The translations under genes were made by a program, and so were the position numbers. The notes beneath the pieces were generated by a model. The model made no database searches and was not told the DNA's origin. It saw nothing but the letters and a program-made list of their open reading frames with translations. Below, one piece after another: positions 37,639 through 45,270 of a stretch of 64,000 bases of DNA. Source of the stretch: Blautia parvula (GTDB lineage Bacteria; Bacillota; Clostridia; Lachnospirales; Lachnospiraceae); NCBI RefSeq assembly GCF_020215665.1, contig NZ_CP084061.1, positions 3,952,501 through 4,016,500 on the forward strand, written 5' to 3'. The stretch's first letter is position 1; every line of letters begins with the position of its first letter.

Positions 37639-38189
37639 TTATACTTCCCTTAAAAAATCTGTACTTGTAGTAACAGTAGCAAATTTCTGATTTAGGGAAG
37701 CCATATACACATTCTGAATAGTGCTTGCGGAAAACTTAATCCCATTCCATTCCATTCCAAGTCTTTTGTTGCACAACCATCTGATATTAGCGTAATTCCA
37801 TATCCATAATCTTTTGCCGCCCTTACAGTCGTATCAACACACATATGCGTCATCATTCCGCAAACAACTAAATCTGTTATATCCTTTTTCATTAGTTCAT
37901 CTTGCAACTTCGTTTCATAAAAGCTGTTAGGGTAATGTTTGACTATAACGGTTTCTGTATCTAACGGTTTAATATCTTTGTGAATTTTTACGCCATCTGT
38001 ATTGGGAACAAAAAAAGTTGCCTGTGCTGTTGAAAAGTGCTGAATATAAAAAACAGGTAAATCTTGTTTCCTGAAATATCCCAGTAATTTTTTTATGATA
38101 TTTAATGCTTCCTCTGGTTTGGATAGTTCGCAATTTCCATTAGGGAAGTAGTCATTTTGTACGTCTATTATAAGTAATGCTTTTTTCAT
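37639..38189 (-). pseudogene. Isochorismatase-family hydrolase, frameshifted by a pentanucleotide repeat
   Basis: The N-terminal 150 residues are a normal cysteine hydrolase: 'MKKALLIIDVQNDYF' (Asp), 'VIVKHYPNSFYETKL' (Lys), 'LVVCGMMTHMCVDTT' (Cys). At 37743-37757 the plus strand has three ATTCC units. With three units the protein ends wrongly at 37692; with two, the frame continues 'NGIKFSASTIQNVYMASLNQKFA' to a stop at 37639, the expected end of the family. So it is either a recent pseudogene or a slippage-controlled gene. Start 38189 has AAAGGA upstream. Confidence 0.85.
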
Positions 38190-38249
38190 TTTCTCATATC
38201 CTTTCTTGCATAATTTTATTTTCCTTAAATTTTGATTTATCATAAGTCT

Positions 38250-38302
38250 GTCGGCTCTGCGTCTGGCTCTATGATGATATGTCGTTCTTCCCGACAAATA
38301 AG
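38250..38302 (-). repeat. Interspersed boundary repeat, copy C
   Basis: Plus strand: GTCGGCTCTGCGTCTGGCTC, TATGATGATATG, TCGTTCTTCCCGACAAATAAG. It lacks one 8-bp GTCTGTGC-type unit relative to B, D and E. It lies 61 nt upstream of the isochorismatase start; the IS110 element lies immediately to its right. Confidence 0.9.
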
Positions 38303-38334
38303 AATTCGTAATATATAAGTGAGGGTTTTAACAG

Positions 38335-38542
38335 CCTTCACTTTTCTTTTATACTGAAGGTGATTGGCTAACGGAATTTCTAATTGGGATACCACGCCCG
38401 GAGATAAATGTGTTAGCCAGCCTTCATGTTCCTGCATTCGATTCAGCAAGTTGTGACAGTTGATCTGCTCCCGTTTCACTAACGAATATGAATGGACCTT
38501 GAAGCGTTGGAACCAGTCAAATCTTTATTAGGAGGTATCACT
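38335..38542 (+). ncRNA. Candidate IS110 bridge RNA
   Basis: Non-coding leader between the left end and the transposase. CCTTCA (38335-38340) can pair with TGAAGG (38355-38360); alternatively GAAGG (38356-38360) plus GGCTAAC (38366-38372) pairs with GTTAGCC (38412-38418) plus CCTTC (38421-38425), leaving an internal loop of ~40 nt. IS110 elements are known to transcribe a guide ('bridge') RNA from this position; the assignment is by position and pairing only. Confidence 0.55.
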
Positions 38543-39736
38543 ATGATTGCTGTTGGAATTGATGTTTCAAAAGCGAAAAGCACCGTTGCTGTTCTTAACT
38601 CAGATGGCAGCATACGTGCCAAACCATTTACTATGCATCATACCCTTTCGGATATGGATGCAATGGTAAAATATTTAAATGACCTTGATGAATCTTTTAC
38701 TATCCTCATGGAATACACAGGACATTATCATTATCCAGTATTAAAAAAGCTTCAAGAGGAAGGATTTCCTGTATGTCTCGTAAATCCATATCAAATGAAA
38801 AAATATGGAGATGTTGAAATCCATAAGGCAAAAACTGACAAAAAGGATGCCTTGAGAATCGCAAAATACGCTTTGGAGAAGTCATATATGCTTACTCCCT
38901 ACACTTCCTTAGAGCAAAAATATGAAGACCTGAAATTTCTTTCCCGTCAGTACAATCAACGTATTTCAATGGTAAGCTATACAAAAACACAGCTGACAAA
39001 TCTCCTTGATGAAACCATGCCAGGGATCACGTCTCTGTTAAAGCTGAAAAGCCGCAAACCCAATGAGTGTGCATTGTTACTTTTTATTAAGAAATACGGT
39101 TCTTTCGATCGGGTTAAGGCAATGGGCAAATCAAGATTCTTGTCTTCCTATGCCACACTTATGAAAAAGAGCCATGATAGATATGCTCCACAAAAAAGCT
39201 TATCTATCTATGAATTAGCCTGTGACAGTATAACAACTCGTGGAGACAATGACTACATAATTGCCGCTCAAAATCAGTTGGTTGATTTATTGGCCACTGT
39301 ACAAAACGCTGCTGATGAAGAAATCGCTCAAATGCAAAACATTGCAGAAACAATACCCGAATACAGGATTTTACGTGCAATGAACGGCGTTGGGGATAGG
39401 TTAGGTCCCATTATTCTGGCTGAAATCGGAGATATCCGCCGTTTCCACAGTGCAAAGGCTCTCAACTCTTATGCTGGAAACGATGCGCCTCCCTATCAGT
39501 CAGGACAATTTGAAAGCAGGAACCGCCACATATCCAAGCGTGGCAGTTCTGCTCTCAGAAAAGCTTGTTTTGAGGTCATGCAGGCTCTCAAACTGACAAA
39601 ACCTCAAGATGATCCTGTTTACCTTTTCATACTCAAAAAGGAACAGGAAGGAAAACCTTACAACGTTGCAAAAATGGCTGGCGTTAATAAGTTTCTCCGA
39701 ATTTACTATGCTCGTGCGATGGAGCTTTATAAGTAA
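38543..39736 (+). CDS. IS110-family transposase
   Basis: A 397-residue recombinase. N-terminal RuvC-like DEDD domain: 'AVGIDVSKAK' (Asp), 'ILMEYTGHYH' (Glu), 'KAKTDKKDALRIA' (Asp-Asp). C-terminal Tnp_20 domain: 'GVGDRLGPIILAEIGDI', 'GNDAPPYQSGQ' and 'HISKRGSSALRKA' with the conserved Ser. The ATG at 38543 follows AGGAGG by 7 nt; an upstream ATG at 38492 is in frame but has no ribosome site. Full length and apparently active. Confidence 0.93.
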   Translation: MIAVGIDVSKAKSTVAVLNSDGSIRAKPFTMHHTLSDMDAMVKYLNDLDESFTILMEYTGHYHYPVLKKLQEEGFPVCLVNPYQMKKYGDVEIHKAKTDKKDALRIAKYALEKSYMLTPYTSLEQKYEDLKFLSRQYNQRISMVSYTKTQLTNLLDETMPGITSLLKLKSRKPNECALLLFIKKYGSFDRVKAMGKSRFLSSYATLMKKSHDRYAPQKSLSIYELACDSITTRGDNDYIIAAQNQLVDLLATVQNAADEEIAQMQNIAETIPEYRILRAMNGVGDRLGPIILAEIGDIRRFHSAKALNSYAGNDAPPYQSGQFESRNRHISKRGSSALRKACFEVMQALKLTKPQDDPVYLFILKKEQEGKPYNVAKMAGVNKFLRIYYARAMELYK

Positions 39737-39850
39737 ATCATCTTAATTTTATACTTCTTTTTTCAAATCTACAATACGGTAGATTTATTAAGGTTACCCT
39801 TTTTTCATCTGAAAAAAATTCAAAAAATGGTTGACAAACATTAGCAAGAT

Positions 39851-40609
39851 TTATCGTTTGCAAAACAAAATATTATTGACCTGCTCTGTTATATAGATTT
39901 CATTGCCCATTACTTCAAGTTCATAGCTCTCAACAATCTCTTTGTCATGTTTCTTCAATAATTTATCAAATCCATAGGCTGTATCTTTTTTCTTCGGAAA
40001 CCGAATTGTACTATCAAAAGATTTCTTGAATTGCAATCCATATTTTCCGCATATCTGTAACCATTCTTCCTTTGTGTAAAACTTTATATGACCATCTTTT
40101 TTTAGTTGCATATATCCATCTACAAATCGACTGGTATCATTGGCATTGGGTGTCGGATCTGAAACAAATAGGAAACCTCCTCGCTTTAAAACTCGACTGA
40201 CCTCAGAAATACTTTTCTGTATATCTGGAAAATGATGTAACGCATATCTTGAAATAACCATATCAAACTCACTATCAGAAAACGGAAACTCAATGCCATT
40301 ATAGGTTATAAAACTAATGTTTCGGATTTGTTCTTCCTTTGCCCTAAAACGATTGACTTCTAATGCCTTTTCGACAATATCCAGTCCGATCACTGATATA
40401 TTTGAATATTTTTTCGCAATTGGAAAAGACAAATAGCCGCTTCCTGTGCCTAAATCTAAAATTTTCATATCAGCGTTAATCGGCAAAAAGTCAAGAATGT
40501 TTTTCAAATGCTGTTCATCTTGTGTCTGTTTATTATAAAAATCTCCCGAAGAAAAACTATTTTCAAATCCTTGCTTTGTAGCCATAATACTGCTTTCTAT
40601 ATCTGCCAT
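39851..40609 (-). CDS. Class I SAM-dependent methyltransferase
   Basis: A 252-residue cytoplasmic protein with the SAM-binding motif 'ILDLGTGSGYLSFPI' (about 50-64), acidic residue at the end of strand 2 ('GLDIVEKAL'), and 'DMVISRYALHHFPD'. The Methyltransf_11/UbiE-like fold gives no substrate. Single-gene unit with repeat copy D 48 nt upstream of its start. Its stop lies next to the IS110 right end. Confidence 0.88.
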   Translation of the reverse strand: MADIESSIMATKQGFENSFSSGDFYNKQTQDEQHLKNILDFLPINADMKILDLGTGSGYLSFPIAKKYSNISVIGLDIVEKALEVNRFRAKEEQIRNISFITYNGIEFPFSDSEFDMVISRYALHHFPDIQKSISEVSRVLKRGGFLFVSDPTPNANDTSRFVDGYMQLKKDGHIKFYTKEEWLQICGKYGLQFKKSFDSTIRFPKKKDTAYGFDKLLKKHDKEIVESYELEVMGNEIYITEQVNNILFCKR

Positions 40610-40657
40610 GTTTAATCTCTCTTTCCATTTACAAATACCGATTTTTCGCTTTGTTCA

Positions 40658-40720
40658 TCGGCTCTGCGTCTGTGCGTCTGGCTCTGTGATGATTTTCGTT
40701 TTTCCCGATAAACGGGAAAT
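40658..40720 (-). repeat. Interspersed boundary repeat, copy D (full)
   Basis: TCGGCTCTGCGTCTGTGCG, TCTGGCTCTGTGATGATTTT, then TTTCCCG-ATAAA-CGGGAAA, a perfect 7-bp hairpin. It begins 3 nt after the stop of the XRE gene. Confidence 0.9.
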
Positions 40721-40722
40721 TA

Positions 40723-41148
40723 TCAATCTTTCTTTTTGCCTGAAATTGATGGTGCTATGCAAGCAATACCAACCGCCAACATTACCCACGGTGCAGCGGC
40801 ACTGATAAATTGTAAAATCGAATTGTTCCCACTATAATTATTCCAGATTGTAAATATAAATGAACATATAAGCATAGCCCACCCAACGTTCATCATAGTC
40901 CGATTGCTCTTTACCGTATCCGTGTCCTTTTCAATTTTTTTCATCATTTTCTTGTCTCCTTTCAGCAAGTCATCTAAACTTATTTGATAAAGGTCGCTTA
41001 TTTCAATTAGGCTTATTACATCTGGTAATGATTTTCCATTCTCCCAATTTGAAATCGTTTGACGCGAAACATTTATTTTCTCTGCAATCTGTTCTTGCGT
41101 CATGCCCGCATTCAATCTGGAACTTTTTAACTTCTCACCAATTTCCAT
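40723..41148 (-). CDS. XRE-family regulator with C-terminal membrane helices
   Basis: A 141-residue protein: an HTH_3 domain (about 4-60; 'MTQEQIAEKINVSRQTISNWENG') followed by two hydrophobic helices (about 88-108 and 113-132). Such small membrane-bound XRE proteins are common in Firmicutes; targets unknown. ATG 41148 follows GGAGG by 8 nt and is preferred to one at 41163. A single-gene unit between repeat copies E and D. Confidence 0.88.
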   Translation of the reverse strand: MEIGEKLKSSRLNAGMTQEQIAEKINVSRQTISNWENGKSLPDVISLIEISDLYQISLDDLLKGDKKMMKKIEKDTDTVKSNRTMMNVGWAMLICSFIFTIWNNYSGNNSILQFISAAAPWVMLAVGIACIAPSISGKKKD

Positions 41149-41282
41149 ATATACGACCTCCATCTGAAATAACTATACTTAATCATCTACCTTTTTTCCA
41201 CCAAACTTCTTTGACATTACACAAAATACGCTGTCAAAATTGTTTTACATCCATAATAAGCCCCGATTTATCGCTTTGTTTG

Positions 41283-41339
41283 TCGGCTCTGCGTCTGTGC
41301 GTCTGGCTCTATGATAATATGTTGTTTTCCCGATAAAAC
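41283..41339 (-). repeat. Interspersed boundary repeat, copy E
   Basis: TCGGCTCTGCGTCTGTGCG, TCTGGCTCTATGATAATATG, TTGTTTTCCCGATAAAAC. It begins 21 nt after the stop of the C39-like gene and lies 135 nt before the XRE start. The left flank (GATTTATCGCTTTGTT) is shared with copy D. Confidence 0.9.
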
Positions 41340-41359
41340 TAATTTGTCGTTTTACTCAT

Positions 41360-41713
41360 TTAATATATCTCTAAAAACGATGTGATTTTCCCGTGAGGGT
41401 ATTCACCCTCGATTAAACCAAATTCGGGGTCAAAGTATTTGCTGTCATAAAACAACGCCCAATGCGTATATCCGGCATTTGTGTGGACTGTCAGAATAGA
41501 ATACGGATAGGGAACAGGATTTTTCTTTGAAATTCGTTTATTCTTTTCCGCATGGCTGACACCGTATATATCCAGTATTTCAATGAGTTGACCGATACTC
41601 GTGGGGCCATCTGTTTTCATGTCTTTTATTACTTCTTCAACGCTCTTTCCTGCGATCATAGCAATACACGCCTGTCCGCACGTTGAAGTTGTGGGTTGCA
41701 TAATCAATTCCAT
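41360..41713 (-). CDS. C39-like papain-fold protein
   Basis: A 117-residue small protein with 'TTSTCGQACIAMIAG' (Gln/Cys region of C39-like cysteine peptidases), 'SIGQLIEILDIYGV' and 'AGYTHWALFYDSKYFDPEFG' (His and Asp region). It may be a stand-alone peptidase or amidase-like protein. Its start overlaps the end of the CPBP frame by 10 nt, so it is the last gene of the TetR - hydrolase - CPBP - C39 series. Confidence 0.75.
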   Translation of the reverse strand: MELIMQPTTSTCGQACIAMIAGKSVEEVIKDMKTDGPTSIGQLIEILDIYGVSHAEKNKRISKKNPVPYPYSILTVHTNAGYTHWALFYDSKYFDPEFGLIEGEYPHGKITSFLEIY

Positions 41714-42513
41714 GCCTTTTCCTCCGCAATCTTTAATTTATTTGTTCTGTTACGAATTAGCACAGCAGTCGGTGTGACAATCAGATGAAGCACTGTCAAA
41801 ATTACAAAGAAACCTATATCCGCGTCTAAAAAGACGTACAGAATATTGAAGCCAAAGTGCAGCAGCACCGAGTAGATTAGATTGTTGTGCCGTTCCAGAA
41901 AAATATTCATCAGGACGGTAATGGAAGTGATTACAACGATGTTGGAGATAATGTAGGGTATCGCTCTCCAATCCGTAAACTCCGAATCCACAATCTATAA
42001 CAGCGTGTGCCAGAAGCACCAAACCAAGCCTTGACAAATTGATGACTTGAGGAAACTGTACCTTTTGTTAAATTCCTCCCGCATAAACCCACGCCAGCCC
42101 AATTCCTCGCCTGTCGGCCCAGAAGTAAGGGACAGAAAGACACTAAGAGCAAGCGGCGTTGTCCCAAAGTCGATATAGGAGATCATTGTTTTCCCCTCTA
42201 TGCGGGAAAAGATAAAGAGCGCAAGCAAACTAATTCCAAATACAAGGGCAAAGGAAAGTATCAATAACAGCGGTCTGATTTTTCCCGAAAAGCACCTTTT
42301 TACAAAGTCTGTCCTTGTTTCATCGGGTCTGAAATGCTTCCAGCCAATCAGAAGCAAATAAGTCGGCGACCACGCAATAAGGTTGCGGACAACCCACATG
42401 ATAACGGGCGGCGCGTGAAATACCATACTTGCCGTCCCCGCCACAAAAATGATAAGTAGCCAGACAAGGACATATGAACTGATAATATATTTTTTTAGAT
42501 AATTTGTTTTCAT
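41704..42513 (-). pseudogene. CPBP-family intramembrane protease interrupted by one amber codon
   Basis: Reading 42513 to 41998 gives eight or so hydrophobic stretches with the CPBP (Abi) motif 'GEELGWRGF' (EExxxR, about 140) and 'WCFWHTLL'. The codon at 41997-41995 is TAG; the same frame continues without further defect for 96 codons ('DSEFTDWRAIPYIISN', 'LIYSVLLHFGFNILY') to 41704. TGG at the TAG position would give the usual W of the 'WHxLW' motif. So it is a single-nucleotide pseudogene or a sequencing error, otherwise intact at ~269 residues. Confidence 0.85.
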
Positions 42514-43430
42514 TTTCTCAAAATCCCGTTCTTAAAATTTTCGGTTTTTGTAAAGTTAAAGACTGCTTCTTTGATTTCTTTCTCATGTCCAACCATTAAG
42601 TGTCCACCGTTTTCAAAAGAAAGAAATGTGCAGTTTGGGAAGCGTTTTACTGCATTTTCCGTGTCGGCATAGTTTATTAGCTTATCGTCTTTTGCTTGAA
42701 AAATCAGTGTCGGAACTTGTAAATCTTCAATAGGATAGCTGTCAAAATTTCTTGCCATATCGGAATTAGTAACAGAAGCGTCCAGTATTACGCCATTTTT
42801 TCTACTACCGCAAGGAATCATACTATAAATCGTGGACGGTTTCATACCCATAACAGGACTGAATAATGGACTAAATAAAAACATAGCATAATCATTACAT
42901 AAAAAAGCGGGCGGTCCGGCATATTCCATATACTTTTCTGGCTTTTCTATATATGGCATAGCGGAGCAATATAAAATTAAGCCTTTTGTTCGTTCCGGAT
43001 AATCCAACGCGAACCGAATAGCAACGCTTCCGCCAGCCGACGTTGCCAACAAATATACTTTATCAATTTCTAACTTATCCAATAGTTCAACATAAGCCTT
43101 TGCCTGTTCAGCGGGTGTCCCATCACCCAAAATATCACTACCTAAATATCCAAATCGTGAGGGGGCTATAATTCTATAATCAGAGTTAAAATCTATACAA
43201 GTATCATAGGCTTGGTCGTAGCCGCCAAAAATTCCATGAACAGATAGGATTGTTTCACCCTCTCCCGTATCAACATAACTCATATTGCCATAACTCAATA
43301 TAGCTGTTTGAGCCCCATAAGCAGCAAGCCGTTCTTTGCTTGCTTTTACCGCTATACTGCACCGTATTCCTTGAACAATTAGATAGACTGCAAGAACAAG
43401 CAGAATACCTCCTGTGACATATATTATCAT
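42510..43430 (-). CDS. Membrane-anchored alpha/beta hydrolase
   Basis: A 306-residue protein with one N-terminal transmembrane helix (residues 3-22) followed by an extracytoplasmic alpha/beta-hydrolase domain: oxyanion 'LSVHGIFGGYD', nucleophile elbow 'LATSAGGS', Asp in 'QAKDDKLI', His in 'ENGGHLMVGHE'. Substrate unknown. The start at 43430 (AGGA 8 nt upstream) is preferred to 43472, which would overlap the TetR gene by 32 nt. It overlaps the CPBP gene by 4 nt. Confidence 0.85.
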   Translation of the reverse strand: MIIYVTGGILLVLAVYLIVQGIRCSIAVKASKERLAAYGAQTAILSYGNMSYVDTGEGETILSVHGIFGGYDQAYDTCIDFNSDYRIIAPSRFGYLGSDILGDGTPAEQAKAYVELLDKLEIDKVYLLATSAGGSVAIRFALDYPERTKGLILYCSAMPYIEKPEKYMEYAGPPAFLCNDYAMFLFSPLFSPVMGMKPSTIYSMIPCGSRKNGVILDASVTNSDMARNFDSYPIEDLQVPTLIFQAKDDKLINYADTENAVKRFPNCTFLSFENGGHLMVGHEKEIKEAVFNFTKTENFKNGILRK

Positions 43431-43440
43431 GTGCTTATTC

Positions 43441-44082
43441 CTAACCTTTCCCGTTGTCCTTTTCGTTGTCATTCCTTGCTCCTTTATATGTTTTACAAAA
43501 TTCTTGCACTACTAAGGTAAGTTCATGTTTGGCTTCCTCTATCTCATCAGGGCGCATATCATATTTTTGAAGCAGATAGAATATAGGTGTGTAAAAATGC
43601 AGCGCAATAATATAAGGATTTTCCCCTTTGATAACTTTTGCGTCTATAAGTTTAGAAAATATTTCTTTTTCATAGTCGATTGCTCCAGTAATAAATAAAT
43701 CTTCAAACAGCCGGTTAATTTCCGGGTTATGGTATCGTTCTATCATCAGCATTTTACGAAATTTTGCTGCCACATTATCTTGCAAATAAAACATAAAAAG
43801 AGCGTTTGCAACCTCAATAAGCTGTTCTTCGGTAATCGTTTCATAAGAGAATGAAGCAGCCTTGCTTCCCGGTAGCTGTATATTATTTCTGATATTTTCC
43901 ATTCGCTCCGCAAAAACTTCAACACAAGAATTAAAAATGTCCTGCTTGCTCTTGTAGTGTTTATATAGTGATGGTGTTTTTATGCCTACGGCGTCGGCAA
44001 TCTCACCGACATAAACCGCACTATATCCCTTTTCCGCAAACAGTGTCAGAGCTTCATTCAAAATTTTCTGTTTTGTTGTCAT
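43441..44082 (-). CDS. TetR-family repressor
   Basis: A 213-residue regulator with an N-terminal TetR HTH ('LFAEKGYSAVYVGEIADAVGIKTPSLYKHYKSKQ', cut to motif 'GIKTPSLYKHYKSK') and a C-terminal ligand domain. It heads the hydrolase - CPBP - C39 series and has two palindromes 16-62 nt upstream of its start, consistent with autoregulation and control of the downstream genes. Confidence 0.92.
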   Translation of the reverse strand: MTTKQKILNEALTLFAEKGYSAVYVGEIADAVGIKTPSLYKHYKSKQDIFNSCVEVFAERMENIRNNIQLPGSKAASFSYETITEEQLIEVANALFMFYLQDNVAAKFRKMLMIERYHNPEINRLFEDLFITGAIDYEKEIFSKLIDAKVIKGENPYIIALHFYTPIFYLLQKYDMRPDEIEEAKHELTLVVQEFCKTYKGARNDNEKDNGKG

Positions 44083-44097
44083 TCCATTACCTCCTAA

Positions 44098-44144
44098 GCT
44101 AATTCAAATTAGCCTGTTACATTATAAGCTAATTAGAATTAGCT
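44098..44144. promoter_or_regulatory. Two TetR-type operator palindromes
   Basis: GCTAATTCAAATTAGC (44098-44113) and AGCTAATTAGAATTAGCT (44127-44144) share the half-site GCTAATT and are 29 bp apart centre to centre. They lie just upstream of the TetR start at 44082. Confidence 0.75.
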
Positions 44145-44294
44145 GTCAATGGACTTACGGAAACTTTCACCCAATTTTCATCTTTCCGAAAAACGGTATA
44201 GCGGTAAATGTGTTCTATTTTGGCTATTCAATAGAACTGTGTAGACATATCCCAAAAGAAAGGTGAACAGTAAAATGTAACAAGATGAATAATT

Positions 44295-44489
44295 ATGGCA
44301 AAAAGACTAGTACCGAAATACGACTTCAAGGCTTTTGGGGCAGCGATAAAGGCAGCGCGTACAGGGCGCAAGGAGAGCCGCAAAAAGGTAGGCGACGAAA
44401 TGTATATCTCACCACGCTACATTGCGAACATTGAGAACAAGGGGCTGCATAATCAATTACATGTTTTCCCTCCGCTGATTTTATTTTGA
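44295..44489 (+). pseudogene. Truncated XRE regulator of a conjugative element
   Basis: First 50 residues, 'YDFKAFGAAIKAARTGRK', 'VGDEMYISPRYIANIENKG', are the HTH of the same family as the frameshifted gene at 16753. After 'ENKG' (about 44443) the sequence is unrelated and stops at 44489. The missing end and the lack of any mobilisation gene point to a deletion scar. Confidence 0.75.
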
Positions 44490-44518
44490 CATTTCGCCTC
44501 AAATCGTTTTAACCAATT

Positions 44519-45265
44519 TCACCATCCCATATCCATCAGCCATTTGTTTACCCTTTCTTCCCGCTGTTTTTCCATACTGCTTCCCAGCTTGCCTAATGCC
44601 AGTTCTCCACGAATACTGCCATCCAGTAAATACATGATTCTGTCACAGGTGCTGGCAACTTTACTGTCATGGGTCACCATAAGAATAGACATACCTTCCC
44701 GGTTCAGCTTGAGCAGCTCCGCAACCACTTCCACTGCCGCACTTTTATTTAGTGCGCCAGTGGGTTCGTCGGCAAATAGGATTTCCGGCTCGTTCATTAT
44801 GCTCCGGCAGATACACGCCCGTTGGAGTTGTCCCCCGGAAACTTGTGTGATCTGACGACTCCCCAATTCGGAAATGGAAAGCTGCCGCATCCGCCTTTTT
44901 GCTTCCGCTATAAGCTCGGACTTTGATTTTCCGCCCTTGCCTTTGTTGGCCTGCATCACTGGCAGTAAAATATTGTCCAGAATGTTCAGATTGGCGATCA
45001 TGTTCATCTGCTGAAAAATGAAACCCATCCGATGCAGGCGCAAATCAGCTTTTGCTTCCTCGGAAAGCCCGGTGATCTCCGTATCACCCAGCCAGACTTT
45101 TCCGCCAGTTGGCTGATCCATGCCCGATACATTGTAGAGCAGCGTGGATTTTCCGGAGCCGGACGGCCCCATGACCGCCAGCATTTCACCCTGTTTCATC
45201 TCAAAGGAAACCTTGTGCAATATCTTATCTTTATTCAAATTTTCTACTTGAAGCAGTTTGTCCAT
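44519..45265 (-). CDS. ABC transporter ATP-binding protein (MacB/LolD type)
   Basis: A 248-residue ATPase: Walker A 'GPSGSGKSTLL', Q-loop 'FIFQQMN', signature 'VSGGQLQRACIC', Walker B '[10 protein letters not shown]', H-loop 'MVTHDSK'. The ATG at 45265 follows AAAGGAG by 8 nt. It partners the FtsX-type permease encoded 5 nt upstream. Such pairs export or sense peptides and antimicrobial compounds. Confidence 0.93.
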   Translation of the reverse strand: MDKLLQVENLNKDKILHKVSFEMKQGEMLAVMGPSGSGKSTLLYNVSGMDQPTGGKVWLGDTEITGLSEEAKADLRLHRMGFIFQQMNMIANLNILDNILLPVMQANKGKGGKSKSELIAEAKRRMRQLSISELGSRQITQVSGGQLQRACICRSIMNEPEILFADEPTGALNKSAAVEVVAELLKLNREGMSILMVTHDSKVASTCDRIMYLLDGSIRGELALGKLGSSMEKQREERVNKWLMDMGW

Positions 45266-45270
45266 TTGCG

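Larger units (their letters stand above)
38310..39845 (+). mobile_element. IS110-family insertion sequence
   Basis: About 1.5 kb comprising a ~230-nt structured 5' non-coding region, one transposase gene and ~100 nt 3' non-coding DNA. Ends are inferred: on the left the boundary repeat C, on the right the stop of the methyltransferase gene (39851). The IS110 family lacks clear terminal inverted repeats and I see none. Confidence 0.75.

Noticed and set aside
34593..41339. CRISPR array
   Set aside because: The repeats are separated by 0.5-2.7 kb and by genes, not by short unique spacers.
34593..41339. Classical integron attC sites
   Set aside because: The architecture fits, but I could not find the RYYYAAC/GTTRRRY core pair, and there is no IntI in the window; reported only as cassette-like.
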